Shown: positions 35,069 through 46,938, counted from the first letter of the stretch. The stretch is DNA of 64,000 nt from Pseudomonas fluorescens (GCF_018614655.1 NZ_JAGGOG010000005.1:47682-111681), one strand, 5' to 3'. The notes: generated by a model from the sequence alone, not told the origin. Numbers and translations are program-made.

Positions 35069-37177
35069 TCAAGCCGCCGCCACCTGCACCGGCACACCAT
35101 TCAACGCCGCATTGCCCGACAACTCATCCACTTGCCGCTCATCCGTCAGGTCATTGGCACTCGCACCGGGCTGCCCGCTGGCAATCGTCATCTGCACTCC
35201 GGGGCGGCCATGACCCCAACCGTGAGGCAAGCTGACCACACCGGGCATCATGTCCAGGCTGGCCACCACTTCCACTTCAATCATGCCGATCCGCGAGCTG
35301 ACACGCACCCGCTGGCCGTCGCTCAATTGACGCTGGGCGAGATCATCAGGATGCATCAGCAACTGGTGCCGAGGCTTACCCTTCACCAGGCGGTGATAGT
35401 TATGCATCCAGGAATTATTGCTGCGCACGTGTCGGCGCCCGATCAATAACAACTCATCGGCCTCAGGCAGAGGTTGCGCGACGAATCTCACCAGGTCGGC
35501 CAGAATCACTTCAGGCGCGGCCTGCAGGCGACCATTGACGGTTTTCAAGCGCCCGGCCAGATTGGCTTGCAACGGCCCCAGGTCCAGGCCGTGGGGATGA
35601 TCAGCCAGCGCGGCCACTGAAAGCTTGTGACTGGACGCATCGCCATACGCTCCGGCTCGTATGCCGAAGTCGATCATCTGCGCAGGCGGCATGGTCGGTT
35701 TGAGGCTGTTACCGGTCTTCGCCGCAAATGCCTGGGCCAACCCGACAAAGATTTCCCAGTCATGCAGCGCACCTTCGGGCTTGGGCAGGATGGCGCGATT
35801 GAACCGCGTGACATTACGCACCGCGAACATATTGAAGGTGGTGTCGTAATGATCGTTTTCCAGGGCCGAGGTGGACGGCAGGATCAGGTCCGCATAGCGC
35901 GTGGTTTCATTGATATACAGATCGATGCTGACCATGAACTCCAGACCATCCAGGGCTTGTTCCACCTGCCGCCCATTGGGCGTGGAAAGCACCGGGTTGC
36001 CCGCCACCGTCACCAGCGCGCGGATTTGCCCTTCGCCTTCGGTGAGCATTTCTTCAGCCAGCGCCGATACCGGCAGCTCGCCACTGTATTCAGGGCGCCC
36101 GGAAACCCGACTCTGCCAACGATTGAAATGACCGCCGGAAGTGGCCGCCACCAGATCCACCGCTGGCGTGGTGCATAAGGCGCCGCCCACACGATCCAGG
36201 TTGCCGGTGACCAGGTTAATCAACTGCACCAGCCAGTGGCACAAGGTGCCGAAGGCCTGGGTCGAGACCCCCATCCGCCCATAACAGACCGCCTTGTCGG
36301 CCGCCGCAAAATCCCGCGCCAATTGGCGAATCTGTTCGGCAGGCACGGCGCATTGACGGCCCATGGTCTCAGCGGTAAACCCGGCAACGGCACGGCGCAC
36401 CTCATCCAGGCCATCTACAGGCAGGTGGCTGTCACGGGTCAGATTCTCGGCAAACAGGGTATTGAGCAGCCCGAACAACAGCGCCGCATCACCACCGGGG
36501 CGCACGAACAGATGCTGGTCGGCGATCGCCGCTGTTTCACTGCGTCGCGGATCGACCACCACCACTTTGCCGCCACGGGCCTGGATGGCCTTCAGGCGCT
36601 TCTCCACATCCGGCACGGTCATGATGCTGCCGTTGGAGGCCAACGGGTTGCCCCCCAGGATCAACATGAAATCGGTATGGTCGATGTCCGGAATCGGCAG
36701 CAACAGGCCGTGGCCGTACATCAGGTGACTGGTGAGGTGATGAGGCAGTTGGTCCACCGACGTGGCGGAAAAGCGATTGCGCGTCTTGAGCAGGCCAAGA
36801 AAGTAATTACTGTGGGTCATCAAGCCATAGTTGTGCACGCTGGGATTGCCCTGATACACCGCCACCGCGTTCTGCCCATGACGCGCCTGGATCCCCGCCA
36901 GCCGCTCCGCCACCAGGGCAAAGGCCTCCTCCCAGGGGATGGGCTGCCACTCGCTACCCACCCGTAACATGGGCTGGTGCAGGCGGTCCGGATCATTCTG
37001 GATATCCTGCAGCGCCACGGCCTTGGGGCAGATATGGCCGCGACTGAAGCTGTCCAGCGGGTCGCCCTTGATCGAGGTGATCGTCAGGCTGCCGTCTTCG
37101 GCCTGGGTGGTTTCCAGGGTCAGGCCGCAGATGGCTTCGCACAGATGGCAGGCACGGTGATGGAGAGTCTTGGTCAT
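35069..37177 (-). CDS. Molybdopterin-dependent oxidoreductase, formate dehydrogenase-like
   Basis: The 702-residue protein belongs to the prokaryotic molybdopterin oxidoreductase family. An N-terminal [4Fe-4S] motif CHLCEAICGL with a fourth Cys in GHICPKA is at about residues 10-52. MGD-binding segments such as LILGGNPLASNGS and VVVDPRRSETA follow, and the C-terminal MopB dinucleotide-binding domain starts near LLLIGRRHVRSNNSW. No Sec and no obvious active-site Cys is seen where formate dehydrogenases have one. No partner electron-transfer subunit is adjacent, so substrate and acceptor are unknown. Confidence 0.85.
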   Translation of the reverse strand: MTKTLHHRACHLCEAICGLTLETTQAEDGSLTITSIKGDPLDSFSRGHICPKAVALQDIQNDPDRLHQPMLRVGSEWQPIPWEEAFALVAERLAGIQARHGQNAVAVYQGNPSVHNYGLMTHSNYFLGLLKTRNRFSATSVDQLPHHLTSHLMYGHGLLLPIPDIDHTDFMLILGGNPLASNGSIMTVPDVEKRLKAIQARGGKVVVVDPRRSETAAIADQHLFVRPGGDAALLFGLLNTLFAENLTRDSHLPVDGLDEVRRAVAGFTAETMGRQCAVPAEQIRQLARDFAAADKAVCYGRMGVSTQAFGTLCHWLVQLINLVTGNLDRVGGALCTTPAVDLVAATSGGHFNRWQSRVSGRPEYSGELPVSALAEEMLTEGEGQIRALVTVAGNPVLSTPNGRQVEQALDGLEFMVSIDLYINETTRYADLILPSTSALENDHYDTTFNMFAVRNVTRFNRAILPKPEGALHDWEIFVGLAQAFAAKTGNSLKPTMPPAQMIDFGIRAGAYGDASSHKLSVAALADHPHGLDLGPLQANLAGRLKTVNGRLQAAPEVILADLVRFVAQPLPEADELLLIGRRHVRSNNSWMHNYHRLVKGKPRHQLLMHPDDLAQRQLSDGQRVRVSSRIGMIEVEVVASLDMMPGVVSLPHGWGHGRPGVQMTIASGQPGASANDLTDERQVDELSGNAALNGVPVQVAAA

Positions 37178-37642
37178 GGCCAGTCTCTTTTGTTATGGGC
37201 AGCGTCGTCGGGGTGAGCGCTTTGCGCAAAACTATGGCCCGCCACCGATCCTGGCGCCAGTAACGTTCGTCGTGTGAATCCGCCGCCATCAGGTTCGGCC
37301 ATGGCGAAGCATTAGGAAATGTTTCGGCCCCACCTGGCCACCCCCTTGTAGCCCGCTCAAACCGACACAATATGGCTTGCGCCCGCCTTGACGCGTTGCA
37401 AAGTTGAGCGGCGCCAGTGTACAAATGACTCGCTGCTGTCAGGAAACAGGCTTCAAAAGCGCTTTCCCCGCGTCCTTGAACACCCCCTAAAAACCGTAGC
37501 CTATTGGTAAGACGCGACATTTAATGTCAATATCGCGCCTTCCCCTATTTCGTCGCCCCGTGCGGCTTTCGCCGCAGGTCTCGCCCGTTGTCACAATAAA
37601 CAAGGCTTTGAGTATCTGCGGTCTGTTGCAAAAAGGTAGTTA
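37178..37642. other. Intergenic region upstream of argF with a candidate ArgR site
   Basis: About 465 bases between divergent genes. At 37504-37519 TTGGTAAGACGCGACA equals, on the minus strand, TGTCGC-N8-AA, the Pseudomonas ArgR half-site; an adjoining second half-site is degenerate. No other gene is supported. Confidence 0.45.
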
Positions 37643-38566
37643 ATGATGAGCGCAAGGCACTTTCTCTCCCTGATGGATTGCACGCCCGAAGAGCTGGTCA
37701 GCGTGATCCGTCGAGGCATTGAGCTTAAAGACCTGCGTAACCGCGGCGTACTGTTCGAGCCTTTGAAAAACCGCGTGCTCGGGATGATTTTCGAGAAGTC
37801 GTCCACCCGCACCCGCCTGTCCTTCGAAGCCGGGATGATCCAGCTCGGCGGCCAGGCCATCTTTCTCTCGCCACGGGACACCCAACTGGGCCGTGGCGAA
37901 CCTATCAGCGACTGCGCCATCGTCATGTCGCGCATGCTCGACGCGGTGATGATCCGTACCTTCGCCCACAGCACCCTGACCGAATTTGCCGCCAACTCCC
38001 GGGTACCGGTGATCAACGGCCTGTCCGATGACCTGCATCCCTGCCAGTTGCTGGCCGATATGCAGACGTTCCTCGAACACCGTGGCTCGATCCAGGGCAA
38101 GACCGTGGCCTGGATCGGTGACGGCAACAACATGTGCAACAGCTATATAGAAGCGGCGATCCAGTTCGACTTCCACCTGCGCATTGCCTGCCCTGAAGGC
38201 TACGAGCCCGCCGCAGAATTCCTCGCCAAGGCCGATGGCCGCGTACAAATCGTGCGCGACCCTCGGGACGCGGTCGTCGGCGCCCATCTGGTGAGCACCG
38301 ACGTCTGGACCTCCATGGGCCAGGAAGACGAAACCGCCAAGCGCCTAGCGCTGTTCGCACCGTTCCAGGTGACTCGTGCCCTGCTCGACCTGGCCGCGCC
38401 GGACGTACTGTTCATGCATTGCCTGCCGGCCCACCGGGGTGAAGAAATCAGCCTCGACCTGCTGGACGATCAGCGTTCGGTAGCCTGGGACCAGGCGGAA
38501 AACCGTCTGCACGCGCAAAAGGCCTTGCTCGAATTTCTCGTCGAGCCGGCGTACCACCACGCATGA
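37643..38566 (+). CDS. argF: Anabolic ornithine carbamoyltransferase
   Basis: The 307-residue enzyme makes citrulline from ornithine and carbamoyl phosphate. Carbamoyl phosphate-binding [12 protein letters not shown] is near residues 51-62, [11 protein letters not shown] near 131 and the ornithine-binding [12 protein letters not shown] near 253. A second ATG one codon later is equally possible. It overlaps the following ABC ATPase by 4 bases. The short bacterial length favours the anabolic over the catabolic enzyme. Confidence 0.95.
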   Translation: MMSARHFLSLMDCTPEELVSVIRRGIELKDLRNRGVLFEPLKNRVLGMIFEKSSTRTRLSFEAGMIQLGGQAIFLSPRDTQLGRGEPISDCAIVMSRMLDAVMIRTFAHSTLTEFAANSRVPVINGLSDDLHPCQLLADMQTFLEHRGSIQGKTVAWIGDGNNMCNSYIEAAIQFDFHLRIACPEGYEPAAEFLAKADGRVQIVRDPRDAVVGAHLVSTDVWTSMGQEDETAKRLALFAPFQVTRALLDLAAPDVLFMHCLPAHRGEEISLDLLDDQRSVAWDQAENRLHAQKALLEFLVEPAYHHA

Positions 38567-39672
38567 GCCAGCCATTACTGCTGAATCTGCGCAATCTGGC
38601 ATGCGGCTATCAGGATCAACGAGTGGTGCAGAACCTCAATCTGCACCTCAACGCGGGCGACATCGGTTGCCTGCTGGGCTCCTCTGGCTGCGGCAAGACC
38701 ACCACCCTGCGGGCGATTGCCGGGTTTGAGCCGGTGCATGAAGGAGAAATCAGCCTCGCGGGCGAAGTCATCTCCAGCGCCGGTTTTACCCTCGCCCCGG
38801 AGAAACGTCGGATCGGTATGGTGTTCCAGGACTACGCGCTGTTTCCGCACCTCAGCGTGGCCGACAACATCGCCTTCGGCATCCGCAAGCATCCGCAAAA
38901 AGATCGAGTGGTGGTCGAGCTGCTGGAACTGGTCAACCTGAAGGGCCTGGGCAAGCGCTTCCCTCATGAGTTGTCCGGTGGTCAACAACAGCGTGTCGCC
39001 CTGGCTCGGGCGTTGGCGCCGGAGCCACAGCTATTGTTACTGGACGAACCCTTCTCCAACCTCGACGGTGAGCTGCGGCGCAAGCTCAGCCATGAAGTGC
39101 GCGACATCCTCAAGGCTCGGGGCACCAGTGCGATTCTGGTGACCCATGACCAGGAGGAAGCCTTCGCGGTAAGTGACCATGTTGGCGTGTTCAAGGAAGG
39201 TCGCCTGGAACAGTGGGATACGCCCTACAACCTCTATCACGAACCACTGACACCGTTTGTTGCCAGCTTTATCGGACAGGGTTATTTCATTCGAGGGCAA
39301 CTGACGACGCCGGAATCCGTCAGTACCGAGCTGGGTGAGTTGCGCGGCAATCGTGCCTATACCTGGCCGACTGGCGGCGCGGTAGATGTATTGCTGCGTC
39401 CGGATGACATCGTCTACGACCCGGACAGCGCGCTGAAAGCACGGATCGTCGGCAAGACCTTCCTGGGGGCGTCAACCTTGTATCGCCTGCAACTGCCAAC
39501 CGGTGCCCAGCTGGAGTCGATCTTCCCCAGCCATGCTGATCATCAGGTGGGTGCTGAGGTTGGCATTCGCGTGGCGGCTGAACATCTGGTGCTGTTCCAG
39601 GCCTCGGGCAGCACGGCGGCGCAGATTCCCCAGGTCGAATCAGGCGTTCGGCGCTACAGCACCGCCACTTGA
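38563..39672 (+). CDS. ABC transporter ATP-binding protein, FbpC/PotA-like, without adjacent permease
   Basis: The 369-residue ATPase has Walker [10 protein letters not shown] near residue 38, Q-loop, signature LSGGQQQR near 137, Walker B LLLLDEP near 157 and a switch His. A TOBE-like C-terminal domain (about residues 240-345) is typical of iron(III)/spermidine/sulfate importer ATPases. Its start overlaps argF (ATGA) and no permease or binding protein is encoded nearby, so its transporter partners are elsewhere or shared. Substrate is not assignable. Confidence 0.88.
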   Translation: MSQPLLLNLRNLACGYQDQRVVQNLNLHLNAGDIGCLLGSSGCGKTTTLRAIAGFEPVHEGEISLAGEVISSAGFTLAPEKRRIGMVFQDYALFPHLSVADNIAFGIRKHPQKDRVVVELLELVNLKGLGKRFPHELSGGQQQRVALARALAPEPQLLLLDEPFSNLDGELRRKLSHEVRDILKARGTSAILVTHDQEEAFAVSDHVGVFKEGRLEQWDTPYNLYHEPLTPFVASFIGQGYFIRGQLTTPESVSTELGELRGNRAYTWPTGGAVDVLLRPDDIVYDPDSALKARIVGKTFLGASTLYRLQLPTGAQLESIFPSHADHQVGAEVGIRVAAEHLVLFQASGSTAAQIPQVESGVRRYSTAT

Positions 39673-39682
39673 AGAAATCGAA

Positions 39683-39720
39683 TCAAATGTGGGAGCGGGC
39701 TTGCTCGCTCCCACATTTGA
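39683..39720. repeat. REP-like hairpin GTGGGAGCGGGCTTGC type
   Basis: TCAAATGTGGGAGCG and its perfect complement form a 15-base stem with an 8-base loop between convergent gene ends. It matches the arm sequence of the elements at 43878, 49295 and 63984. Confidence 0.9.
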
Positions 39721-39723
39721 TCG

Positions 39724-40194
39724 TCATACCCGGCCAATCTGCGCAAACTTGCCCTGGGTATGTTCCGCCAGCACCGTGGCTGCCAACTCCACCTCAAGCC
39801 CTCTCCTCCCCGCACTCACAAAAATTGTCGCAAATGGCTGCGCCGTCACATCAATGAATGTGCGCAAACGCTTCTTCTGCCCCAGCGGGCTGATTCCCCC
39901 CAGCAAATACCCAGTCGATCGTTGCGCGGCTGCGGGGTCGGCCATCTCGACCTTCTTCACCCCCGCAGCATGAGCCAGAGCCTTTAAATCCAGACTTCCG
40001 ACGACCGGCACCACCGCCACCAGCAACTCGCCTTTTTCGCTGCTGGCCAACAAGGTCTTGAACACCTGCGCCGGATCAAGTCCCAGTTTTTCCGCGGCCT
40101 CCAGACCATAGGACGCCGCCTTGGGGTCGTGTTCGTAACTGTGGATACGATGTTCGGCGCGAACTTTTTTCAACAAGTCCAATGCGGGCGTCAT
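39724..40194 (-). CDS. ybaK: Cys-tRNA(Pro) deacylase YbaK
   Basis: The 156-residue protein hydrolyses mischarged Cys-tRNA(Pro). Family traits are the N-terminal [24 protein letters not shown] with the key Lys near residue 46, and [16 protein letters not shown] near 95-110. It is a stand-alone INS-like domain of normal length, convergent with the ABC ATPase. Confidence 0.93.
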   Translation of the reverse strand: MTPALDLLKKVRAEHRIHSYEHDPKAASYGLEAAEKLGLDPAQVFKTLLASSEKGELLVAVVPVVGSLDLKALAHAAGVKKVEMADPAAAQRSTGYLLGGISPLGQKKRLRTFIDVTAQPFATIFVSAGRRGLEVELAATVLAEHTQGKFAQIGRV

Positions 40195-40554
40195 GAAGGC
40201 TCCAGGCTTGGCATCAAGGTGGAAAAACGGATCACTAATTCTAGGCCAAGCCCGCGCAAAAGGCTCTAGTCCGACCCACTCTGCGACGTATCCGGACAGG
40301 GAGTGACAGCCCTTTTATCAATTTCCTTCGCAATCATTCACCACACCAATAGTTATAAAATGACCGATGGTTCACTTTCGACCTTTGACAGCCGTGTTTC
40401 TTGTCTATATTTTTTCGTTTACGAATACTATAGAAACAGTCCTTCGGTACCCCAGCAGCACGCCGCGAACAGGATGGGGATCCTCGCCACGGTGAAAATC
40501 GCCTCTTGCCCGTTATGGCAAGACGCCCGACAACAACAAAAACAGAGGTTTTCA
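40195..40554. other. glpF upstream region
   Basis: About 360 bases containing the glpF promoter region. The only specific element seen is the GlpR-like palindrome at 40414-40425. An in-frame upstream extension of glpF lacks a ribosome site and family similarity. Confidence 0.5.
40414..40425. promoter_or_regulatory. Candidate GlpR operator upstream of glpF
   Basis: TTCGT-TT-ACGAA is a perfect 5-2-5 inverted repeat in an AT-rich stretch 130 bases before the glpF start. ACGAAAAAG recurs upstream of glpD. Confidence 0.5.
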
Positions 40555-41409
40555 ATGACAACTGCTCTTCAACAGCCTCCACTCTCAAGCCAATGCATGG
40601 CCGAATTCCTGGGGACTGCGCTGCTGATTTTCTTTGGTACCGGATGTGTTGCTGCGCTCAAGGTCGCGGGTGCCAGCTTTAGCTTGTGGGAAATCAGCAT
40701 CATTTGGGGGATCGGCGTCAGCATGGCGATCTATCTGAGCGCCGGCACTTCCGGGGCTCACCTCAATCCGGCCGTGAGTATCGCGCTGTGTATTTTTGCC
40801 GATTTCGACAAGCGCAAACTGCCGTTCTACATCATTGCTCAAGTGGCAGGCGCCTTCTGCGCAGCCGCGTTGGTTTACACGCTTTATAGCAACCTGTTTT
40901 TCGATTACGAACAAACCCACCATATGGTCCGCGGCTCTCAGGCCAGCCTGGAATTGGCGTCGGTGTTCTCCACCTACCCACACCCACTGCTGAGTACTGC
41001 CCAAGCTTTCCTGGTGGAAATGGTCATCACCGCCATCCTCATGGGCGTGATCATGGCCCTGACCGACGACAACAACGGCTTGCCCCGTGGCCCGCTGGCG
41101 CCGCTGCTGATTGGTTTACTGATCGCGGTGATTGGCAGCGCCATGGGCCCGCTGACCGGGTTTGCGATGAACCCGGCCCGTGACTTCGGCCCCAAGTTGA
41201 TGACCTTTTTCGCCGGTTGGGGCGAAATAGCCTTCACTGGCGGGCACGACATTCCTTACTTCCTGATTCCGATCTTTGCACCGATTGTCGGTGCCTGCCT
41301 CGGTGCAGCAGCGTATCGCGGGCTGATTGCCCGTCACCTGCCAAGCGCCGCACCTGCTACAACTGATGCAACCGAAGCTGCTGCCACCGGCAAAACCCGT
41401 ACTTCCTGA
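40555..41409 (+). CDS. glpF: Glycerol uptake facilitator
   Basis: The 284-residue aquaglyceroporin has six helices and two half-helix NPA motifs: SGAHLNPAVS near residue 66 and FAMNPARDFGPK near 204. It equilibrates glycerol across the inner membrane. The ATG at 40555 follows an AGAGG site and starts the family domain. glpK follows 81 bases later, so the two form an operon. Confidence 0.96.
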   Translation: MTTALQQPPLSSQCMAEFLGTALLIFFGTGCVAALKVAGASFSLWEISIIWGIGVSMAIYLSAGTSGAHLNPAVSIALCIFADFDKRKLPFYIIAQVAGAFCAAALVYTLYSNLFFDYEQTHHMVRGSQASLELASVFSTYPHPLLSTAQAFLVEMVITAILMGVIMALTDDNNGLPRGPLAPLLIGLLIAVIGSAMGPLTGFAMNPARDFGPKLMTFFAGWGEIAFTGGHDIPYFLIPIFAPIVGACLGAAAYRGLIARHLPSAAPATTDATEAAATGKTRTS

Positions 41410-41460
41410 TGCGATAGCCTGGGCCGTACTGCCCTTTTGCGGCCCAGGCTGTTTACTTGA

Positions 41461-42996
<1,536 letters not shown>

Positions 42997-43093
42997 GCCA
43001 ACGGCTGGACCTCTATAGGGTTGTAACTGGCAGGGAGCAGATTCCTGCGTCATCATGGGCCACTTTTTTGTACGGCAGCCCAAAGGACGCCCC

Positions 43094-43849
43094 ATGAATC
43101 TGCCTCCCCGCCAGCAGCAAATCCTCGAACTGGTCCGCGAACGCGGCTATGTGAGTATCGAGGAAATGGCGCAGTTGTTCGTTGTCACCCCGCAAACCAT
43201 CCGCCGTGATATCAATCAACTGGCCCAAGATAATCTGCTGCGTCGCTACCACGGTGGCGCGGCTTATGACTCCAGCGTCGAGAACACCGAGTACGCCATG
43301 CGTGCCGACCAGATGCGCGACGAGAAACAGCGAATCGGCGAAGCTATTGCCGCACAGATCCCCGATCACGCCTCGCTGTTCATCAACATCGGCACCACCA
43401 CCGAGTCCATCGCCCGGGCGCTGCTGAACCACAACCACCTGAAAATCATCACCAACAACCTCAACGTCGCCACGATGCTCAGTGCCAAGGATGACTTTGA
43501 TGTGCTATTGACCGGCGGCAACGTACGCCGTGACGGCGGCGTGGTGGGCCAGGCCAGCGTGGATTTCATCAACCAGTTCAAGGTCGACTTTGCCCTGGTA
43601 GGTATTAGCGGTATCGATGAAGACGGCAGCCTGCTGGATTTCGATTACCAGGAAGTGCGGGTGTCCCAGGCGATCATCGCCAATGCGCGCAAAGTGATCC
43701 TGGCGGCGGACTCCAGCAAATTCGGACGCAATGCCATGATTCGCCTGGGACCTATCAGCTTGATTGATTGCTTGGTCACCGACCAGCAGCCGGTTCCAGC
43801 GCTGGTGCAGTTGCTCAATCAGCACAAGATTCGGCTGGAAGTGGTTTAA
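43094..43849 (+). CDS. glpR: Glycerol regulon repressor GlpR (DeoR family)
   Basis: The 251-residue repressor has an N-terminal DeoR HTH ([20 protein letters not shown]...[10 protein letters not shown]) and a C-terminal sugar-phosphate sensor domain ([24 protein letters not shown]). It should repress glpFK and glpD until glycerol-3-phosphate binds. The ATG at 43094 gives the conserved MNLPPRQQQ start. It lies between glpK and glpD as in other pseudomonads. Confidence 0.95.
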   Translation: MNLPPRQQQILELVRERGYVSIEEMAQLFVVTPQTIRRDINQLAQDNLLRRYHGGAAYDSSVENTEYAMRADQMRDEKQRIGEAIAAQIPDHASLFINIGTTTESIARALLNHNHLKIITNNLNVATMLSAKDDFDVLLTGGNVRRDGGVVGQASVDFINQFKVDFALVGISGIDEDGSLLDFDYQEVRVSQAIIANARKVILAADSSKFGRNAMIRLGPISLIDCLVTDQQPVPALVQLLNQHKIRLEVV

Positions 43850-43877
43850 GCCCAGACAGCGTCCGCGCCTGTACCAC

Positions 43878-43950
43878 CGCCTTCGCGAGCAAGCCCGCTC
43901 CCACAGTGGATCGCATTCCAAGTGTGGGAGCGGGCTTGCTCGCGAAGGCG
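43878..43950. repeat. REP-like palindrome between glpR and glpD
   Basis: Perfect 28-base inverted arms (43878-43905 and 43923-43950, CGCCTTCGCGAGCAAGCCCG...) around a 17-base loop. The arms contain the same GTGGGAGCGGGCTTGC sequence as other elements in the window. Confidence 0.95.
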
Positions 43951-44087
43951 GATTAGCTCACGAGACATTTCTTGAGTCGGTCACCCGACTCACGTTCACA
44001 AATTTTCCTTTTCCTGCCCTTCGATCAGTATTTTCAATCGAAGTCGGGTGGCTGTGCCCGCGTTTATAGGCTACCATTTTCGCAAAT

Positions 44088-44101
44088 GAACATTAATGTT
44101 C
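44088..44101. promoter_or_regulatory. Candidate GlpR operator upstream of glpD
   Basis: GAACATTAATGTTC is a perfect 14-base palindrome, 36 bases before the glpD start, followed by TACGAAAAAG, which resembles the site near glpF. Confidence 0.6.
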
Positions 44102-44136
44102 GAATTCCAATACGAAAAAGATTGCGAGGCCAGCCG

Positions 44137-45675
44137 ATGAACCCTTCTACCTTGCCTGCTCCACCGCTTGCCGAAGTCTATGACGTCGCCGTTATTGGCG
44201 GCGGGATCAACGGCGTCGGCATTGCAGCAGACGCAGCCGGGCGCGGTTTGTCGGTATTCCTTTGCGAAAAGGACGACCTGGCCAGCCACACCTCCTCGGC
44301 CAGCAGCAAGCTGATCCACGGCGGCCTGCGCTACCTTGAACATTACGAATTCCGCCTGGTACGCGAAGCCCTGGCTGAACGTGAAGTACTGCTGGCCAAG
44401 GCCCCGCACATCGTCAAGCAAATGCGTTTTGTGCTGCCGCACCGCCCGCACCTGCGCCCAGCGTGGATGATTCGTGCCGGCCTGTTCCTGTATGACCACC
44501 TGGGCAAGCGGGAAAAACTCGAAGGTTCGAAAAGCCTCAAGTTCGGCCCGGACAGCCCGCTGAAAAGCGAAATCACCAAAGGTTTCGAATATTCCGATTG
44601 CTGGGTCGACGACGCCCGCCTGGTGGTACTCAACGCCATGGCCGCCCGGGAAAAGGGTGCCCATATCCACACCCAGACCCGTTGCGTCAGCGCTCACCGC
44701 AGCAAAGGACTGTGGGAAATGAACATGGAACGGGCCGATGGCAGCCTGTTCTCGATCCGCGCCAAGGCGCTGGTGAACGCAGCCGGCCCTTGGGTTGCCA
44801 AGTTTATCAAGGACGACCTGAAGCTGGATTCGCCCTACGGTATCCGCCTGATCCAGGGCAGCCACCTGATCGTGCCGAAACTGTACGAAGGCGCCCACGC
44901 GCACATTCTGCAGAACGAAGACCAACGCATCGTCTTCACCATTCCGTACCTGAACCACTTCACCATCATCGGCACCACTGACCGTGAGTACACCGGCGAC
45001 CCGGCAAAAGTGACGATTACCGAAGGTGAAACCGACTATATGCTGAATGTGGTCAACGCCCACTTCAAGAAACAGCTGAGCCGCGACGACATCGTCCGCA
45101 CCTATTCCGGCGTGCGCCCGCTGTGCAATGACGAGTCCGACAACCCATCGGCCATCACCCGCGACTACACCTTGTCGCTGTCCGGCAACACCGGCGAAGC
45201 ACCACTGCTGTCGGTGTTCGGTGGCAAGCTGACCACCTACCGCAAGCTGGCGGAGTCGGCGATGGGTCATCTGGCACCGTACTTCACACAGATGAGGCCG
45301 AGCTGGACCGCCAAGGCACCATTGCCCGGCGGCGAAGACATGACCACGCCAGAAGCGCTGGCCGTGGCGATTCGCAACAAATTCGACTGGGTTCCGAGCG
45401 AGATCGCCCGGCGCTGGTCCACCACCTACGGCAACCGCACCTGGCGCCTGCTGGAAGGCGTGCAATCCCTGGCGGATATGGGCGATCACCTCGGTGGCGG
45501 CCTCTACACCCGGGAAGTCGACTACCTGTGTGCCGAAGAGTGGGCCATGCACCCTGAAGACATCCTGTGGCGCCGCAGCAAGCTGGGGCTGTTCACCACC
45601 CCGGAAGAACAGGCAAACGTGCAGCACTACCTGGCCAAGGTTGAACAGAACCGCAGCAAGATTGAAGCGGCCTGA
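44137..45675 (+). CDS. glpD: Aerobic glycerol-3-phosphate dehydrogenase
   Basis: The 512-residue FAD enzyme oxidises glycerol-3-phosphate to dihydroxyacetone phosphate and feeds electrons to quinone at the membrane. The FAD-binding motif VIGGGINGVGIAADAAGRG is near residues 17-35, and SSASSKLIHGGLRYLEHYEF near 51-70. The ATG at 44137 is taken because it begins the conserved region; an upstream extension overlaps the operator region. Confidence 0.96.
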   Translation: MNPSTLPAPPLAEVYDVAVIGGGINGVGIAADAAGRGLSVFLCEKDDLASHTSSASSKLIHGGLRYLEHYEFRLVREALAEREVLLAKAPHIVKQMRFVLPHRPHLRPAWMIRAGLFLYDHLGKREKLEGSKSLKFGPDSPLKSEITKGFEYSDCWVDDARLVVLNAMAAREKGAHIHTQTRCVSAHRSKGLWEMNMERADGSLFSIRAKALVNAAGPWVAKFIKDDLKLDSPYGIRLIQGSHLIVPKLYEGAHAHILQNEDQRIVFTIPYLNHFTIIGTTDREYTGDPAKVTITEGETDYMLNVVNAHFKKQLSRDDIVRTYSGVRPLCNDESDNPSAITRDYTLSLSGNTGEAPLLSVFGGKLTTYRKLAESAMGHLAPYFTQMRPSWTAKAPLPGGEDMTTPEALAVAIRNKFDWVPSEIARRWSTTYGNRTWRLLEGVQSLADMGDHLGGGLYTREVDYLCAEEWAMHPEDILWRRSKLGLFTTPEEQANVQHYLAKVEQNRSKIEAA

Positions 45676-45691
45676 CACACCCGCAATGACA

Positions 45692-45725
45692 AAGCCCCTG
45701 CGCCGAAAGGTTCAGGGGCTTTTTT
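45692..45725 (+). terminator. glpD terminator
   Basis: AAGCCCCTG and CAGGGGCTT form a 9-base stem followed by six T residues. Confidence 0.88.
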
Positions 45726-45861
45726 ATGACTGTTCAAATAGTCGGTTTTCCGAACGCTATTCCATCGCTGATTCGGTTTGCCGGATCAAACCCTGGAAAA
45801 CCTTCAGTCACATAAAGTTAATACTGTTATAAATCATGTAGTTAACAACTTGTTTGAAGCC

Positions 45862-45877
45862 TGGCACGACTCATGCT
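45862..45877 (+). promoter_or_regulatory. Candidate sigma-54 promoter of the aat operon
   Basis: TGGCACGACTCATGCT matches the -24/-12 consensus TGGCACG-N4-TTGCW except for one base (ATGCT). It lies about 115 bases before the binding-protein gene, and an NtrC-family regulator is encoded at the end of the same cluster. Confidence 0.68.
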
Positions 45878-45991
45878 CTACACTCGTAGGCGATTGCCTG
45901 AGGTGCCTCAGGAGCCGCCATAGGCATTCGCTGTACAAAAAGGGCCGTCTTAACCGGCTTCATAAAAAAAACAAATGTCGAGGAAGTATTG

Positions 45992-46918
45992 ATGCGCATC
46001 ATTCCCCATATTTTGGGCGCAGCTATCGCTGCTGCTCTGATCAGCACTCCAGTTTTCGCCGCCGAACTCACCGGCACACTGAAGAAAATCAACGACTCCG
46101 GCACCATCACTCTCGCTCACCGCGACAGCTCCATTCCGTTTTCCTACATCGCGGATGGCTCGGGCAAACCAGTGGGTTACTCCCACGACATTCAACTGGC
46201 TGTCGTTGAAGCCCTGAAAAAAGACCTGAGCAAGCCCGACCTGAAGGTCAAGTACAACCTGGTGACCTCGCAAACGCGTATTCCGCTGATCCAGAACGGC
46301 ACCGCGGACCTCGAGTGCGGCTCCACCACCAACAACGCCGAACGCGCCCAGCAAGTTGATTTCTCGACCAACATCTTCGAAATCGGCACCCGCCTGCTGG
46401 TCAAGAAAGACAAGGAAGGCAAGCCGTCCTACGCCGACTTTGCCGACCTTAAAGGCAAGAACGTCGTGACCACCGCCGGCACCACGTCCGAGCGCATCAT
46501 CAAGGCGATGAACGCTGACAAGCAGATGGGCATGAATGTCATCTCCGCCAAGGACCACGGCGAATCCTTCCAGATGCTCGAAAGCGGCCGCGCCGTCGCC
46601 TTCATGATGGATGACGCCCTGCTGGCCGGTGAAGAAGCCAAGGCCAAGAAGCCCGATGACTGGGTTATCTCCGGTACTCCACAGTCCTTCGAAGCCTACG
46701 CCTGCATGGTTCGCAAAGGCGACCCGGCCTTCAAGAAAGCGGTGGATGACGCCATCGTCGGCCTGTACAAATCCGGCGAGATCAACAAGATCTACGCCAA
46801 ATGGTTCGAAAGCCCGATTCCACCAAAAGGCCTGAACCTGAACTTCCCGATGAGCGAAAAGGTCAAGGAGCTGATCGCGAATCCGACCGACAAGCCGGCT
46901 CCGGAAGTAAAGATCTAA
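45992..46918 (+). CDS. aatJ: Glutamate/aspartate ABC transporter periplasmic binding protein
   Basis: The 308-residue protein has a signal peptide (about residues 1-22, ending VFAAE) and a family 3 solute-binding domain. LAHRDSSIPFSYIADGSGKPVGYS and SQTRIPLIQNGTADLECGSTTN are diagnostic of the GltI/AatJ acidic amino acid binding proteins. The ATG at 45992 is preferred over an overlapping TTG three bases earlier. It heads the aatJQMP transporter operon downstream of a sigma-54 promoter. Confidence 0.93.
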   Translation: MRIIPHILGAAIAAALISTPVFAAELTGTLKKINDSGTITLAHRDSSIPFSYIADGSGKPVGYSHDIQLAVVEALKKDLSKPDLKVKYNLVTSQTRIPLIQNGTADLECGSTTNNAERAQQVDFSTNIFEIGTRLLVKKDKEGKPSYADFADLKGKNVVTTAGTTSERIIKAMNADKQMGMNVISAKDHGESFQMLESGRAVAFMMDDALLAGEEAKAKKPDDWVISGTPQSFEAYACMVRKGDPAFKKAVDDAIVGLYKSGEINKIYAKWFESPIPPKGLNLNFPMSEKVKELIANPTDKPAPEVKI

Positions 46919-46938
46919 AAACCTGACTAACCTTATCT

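Noticed and set aside
44071..45678. 535-codon minus-strand frame opposite glpD
   Set aside because: glpD is certain; the antisense product has shadow composition and no ribosome site.
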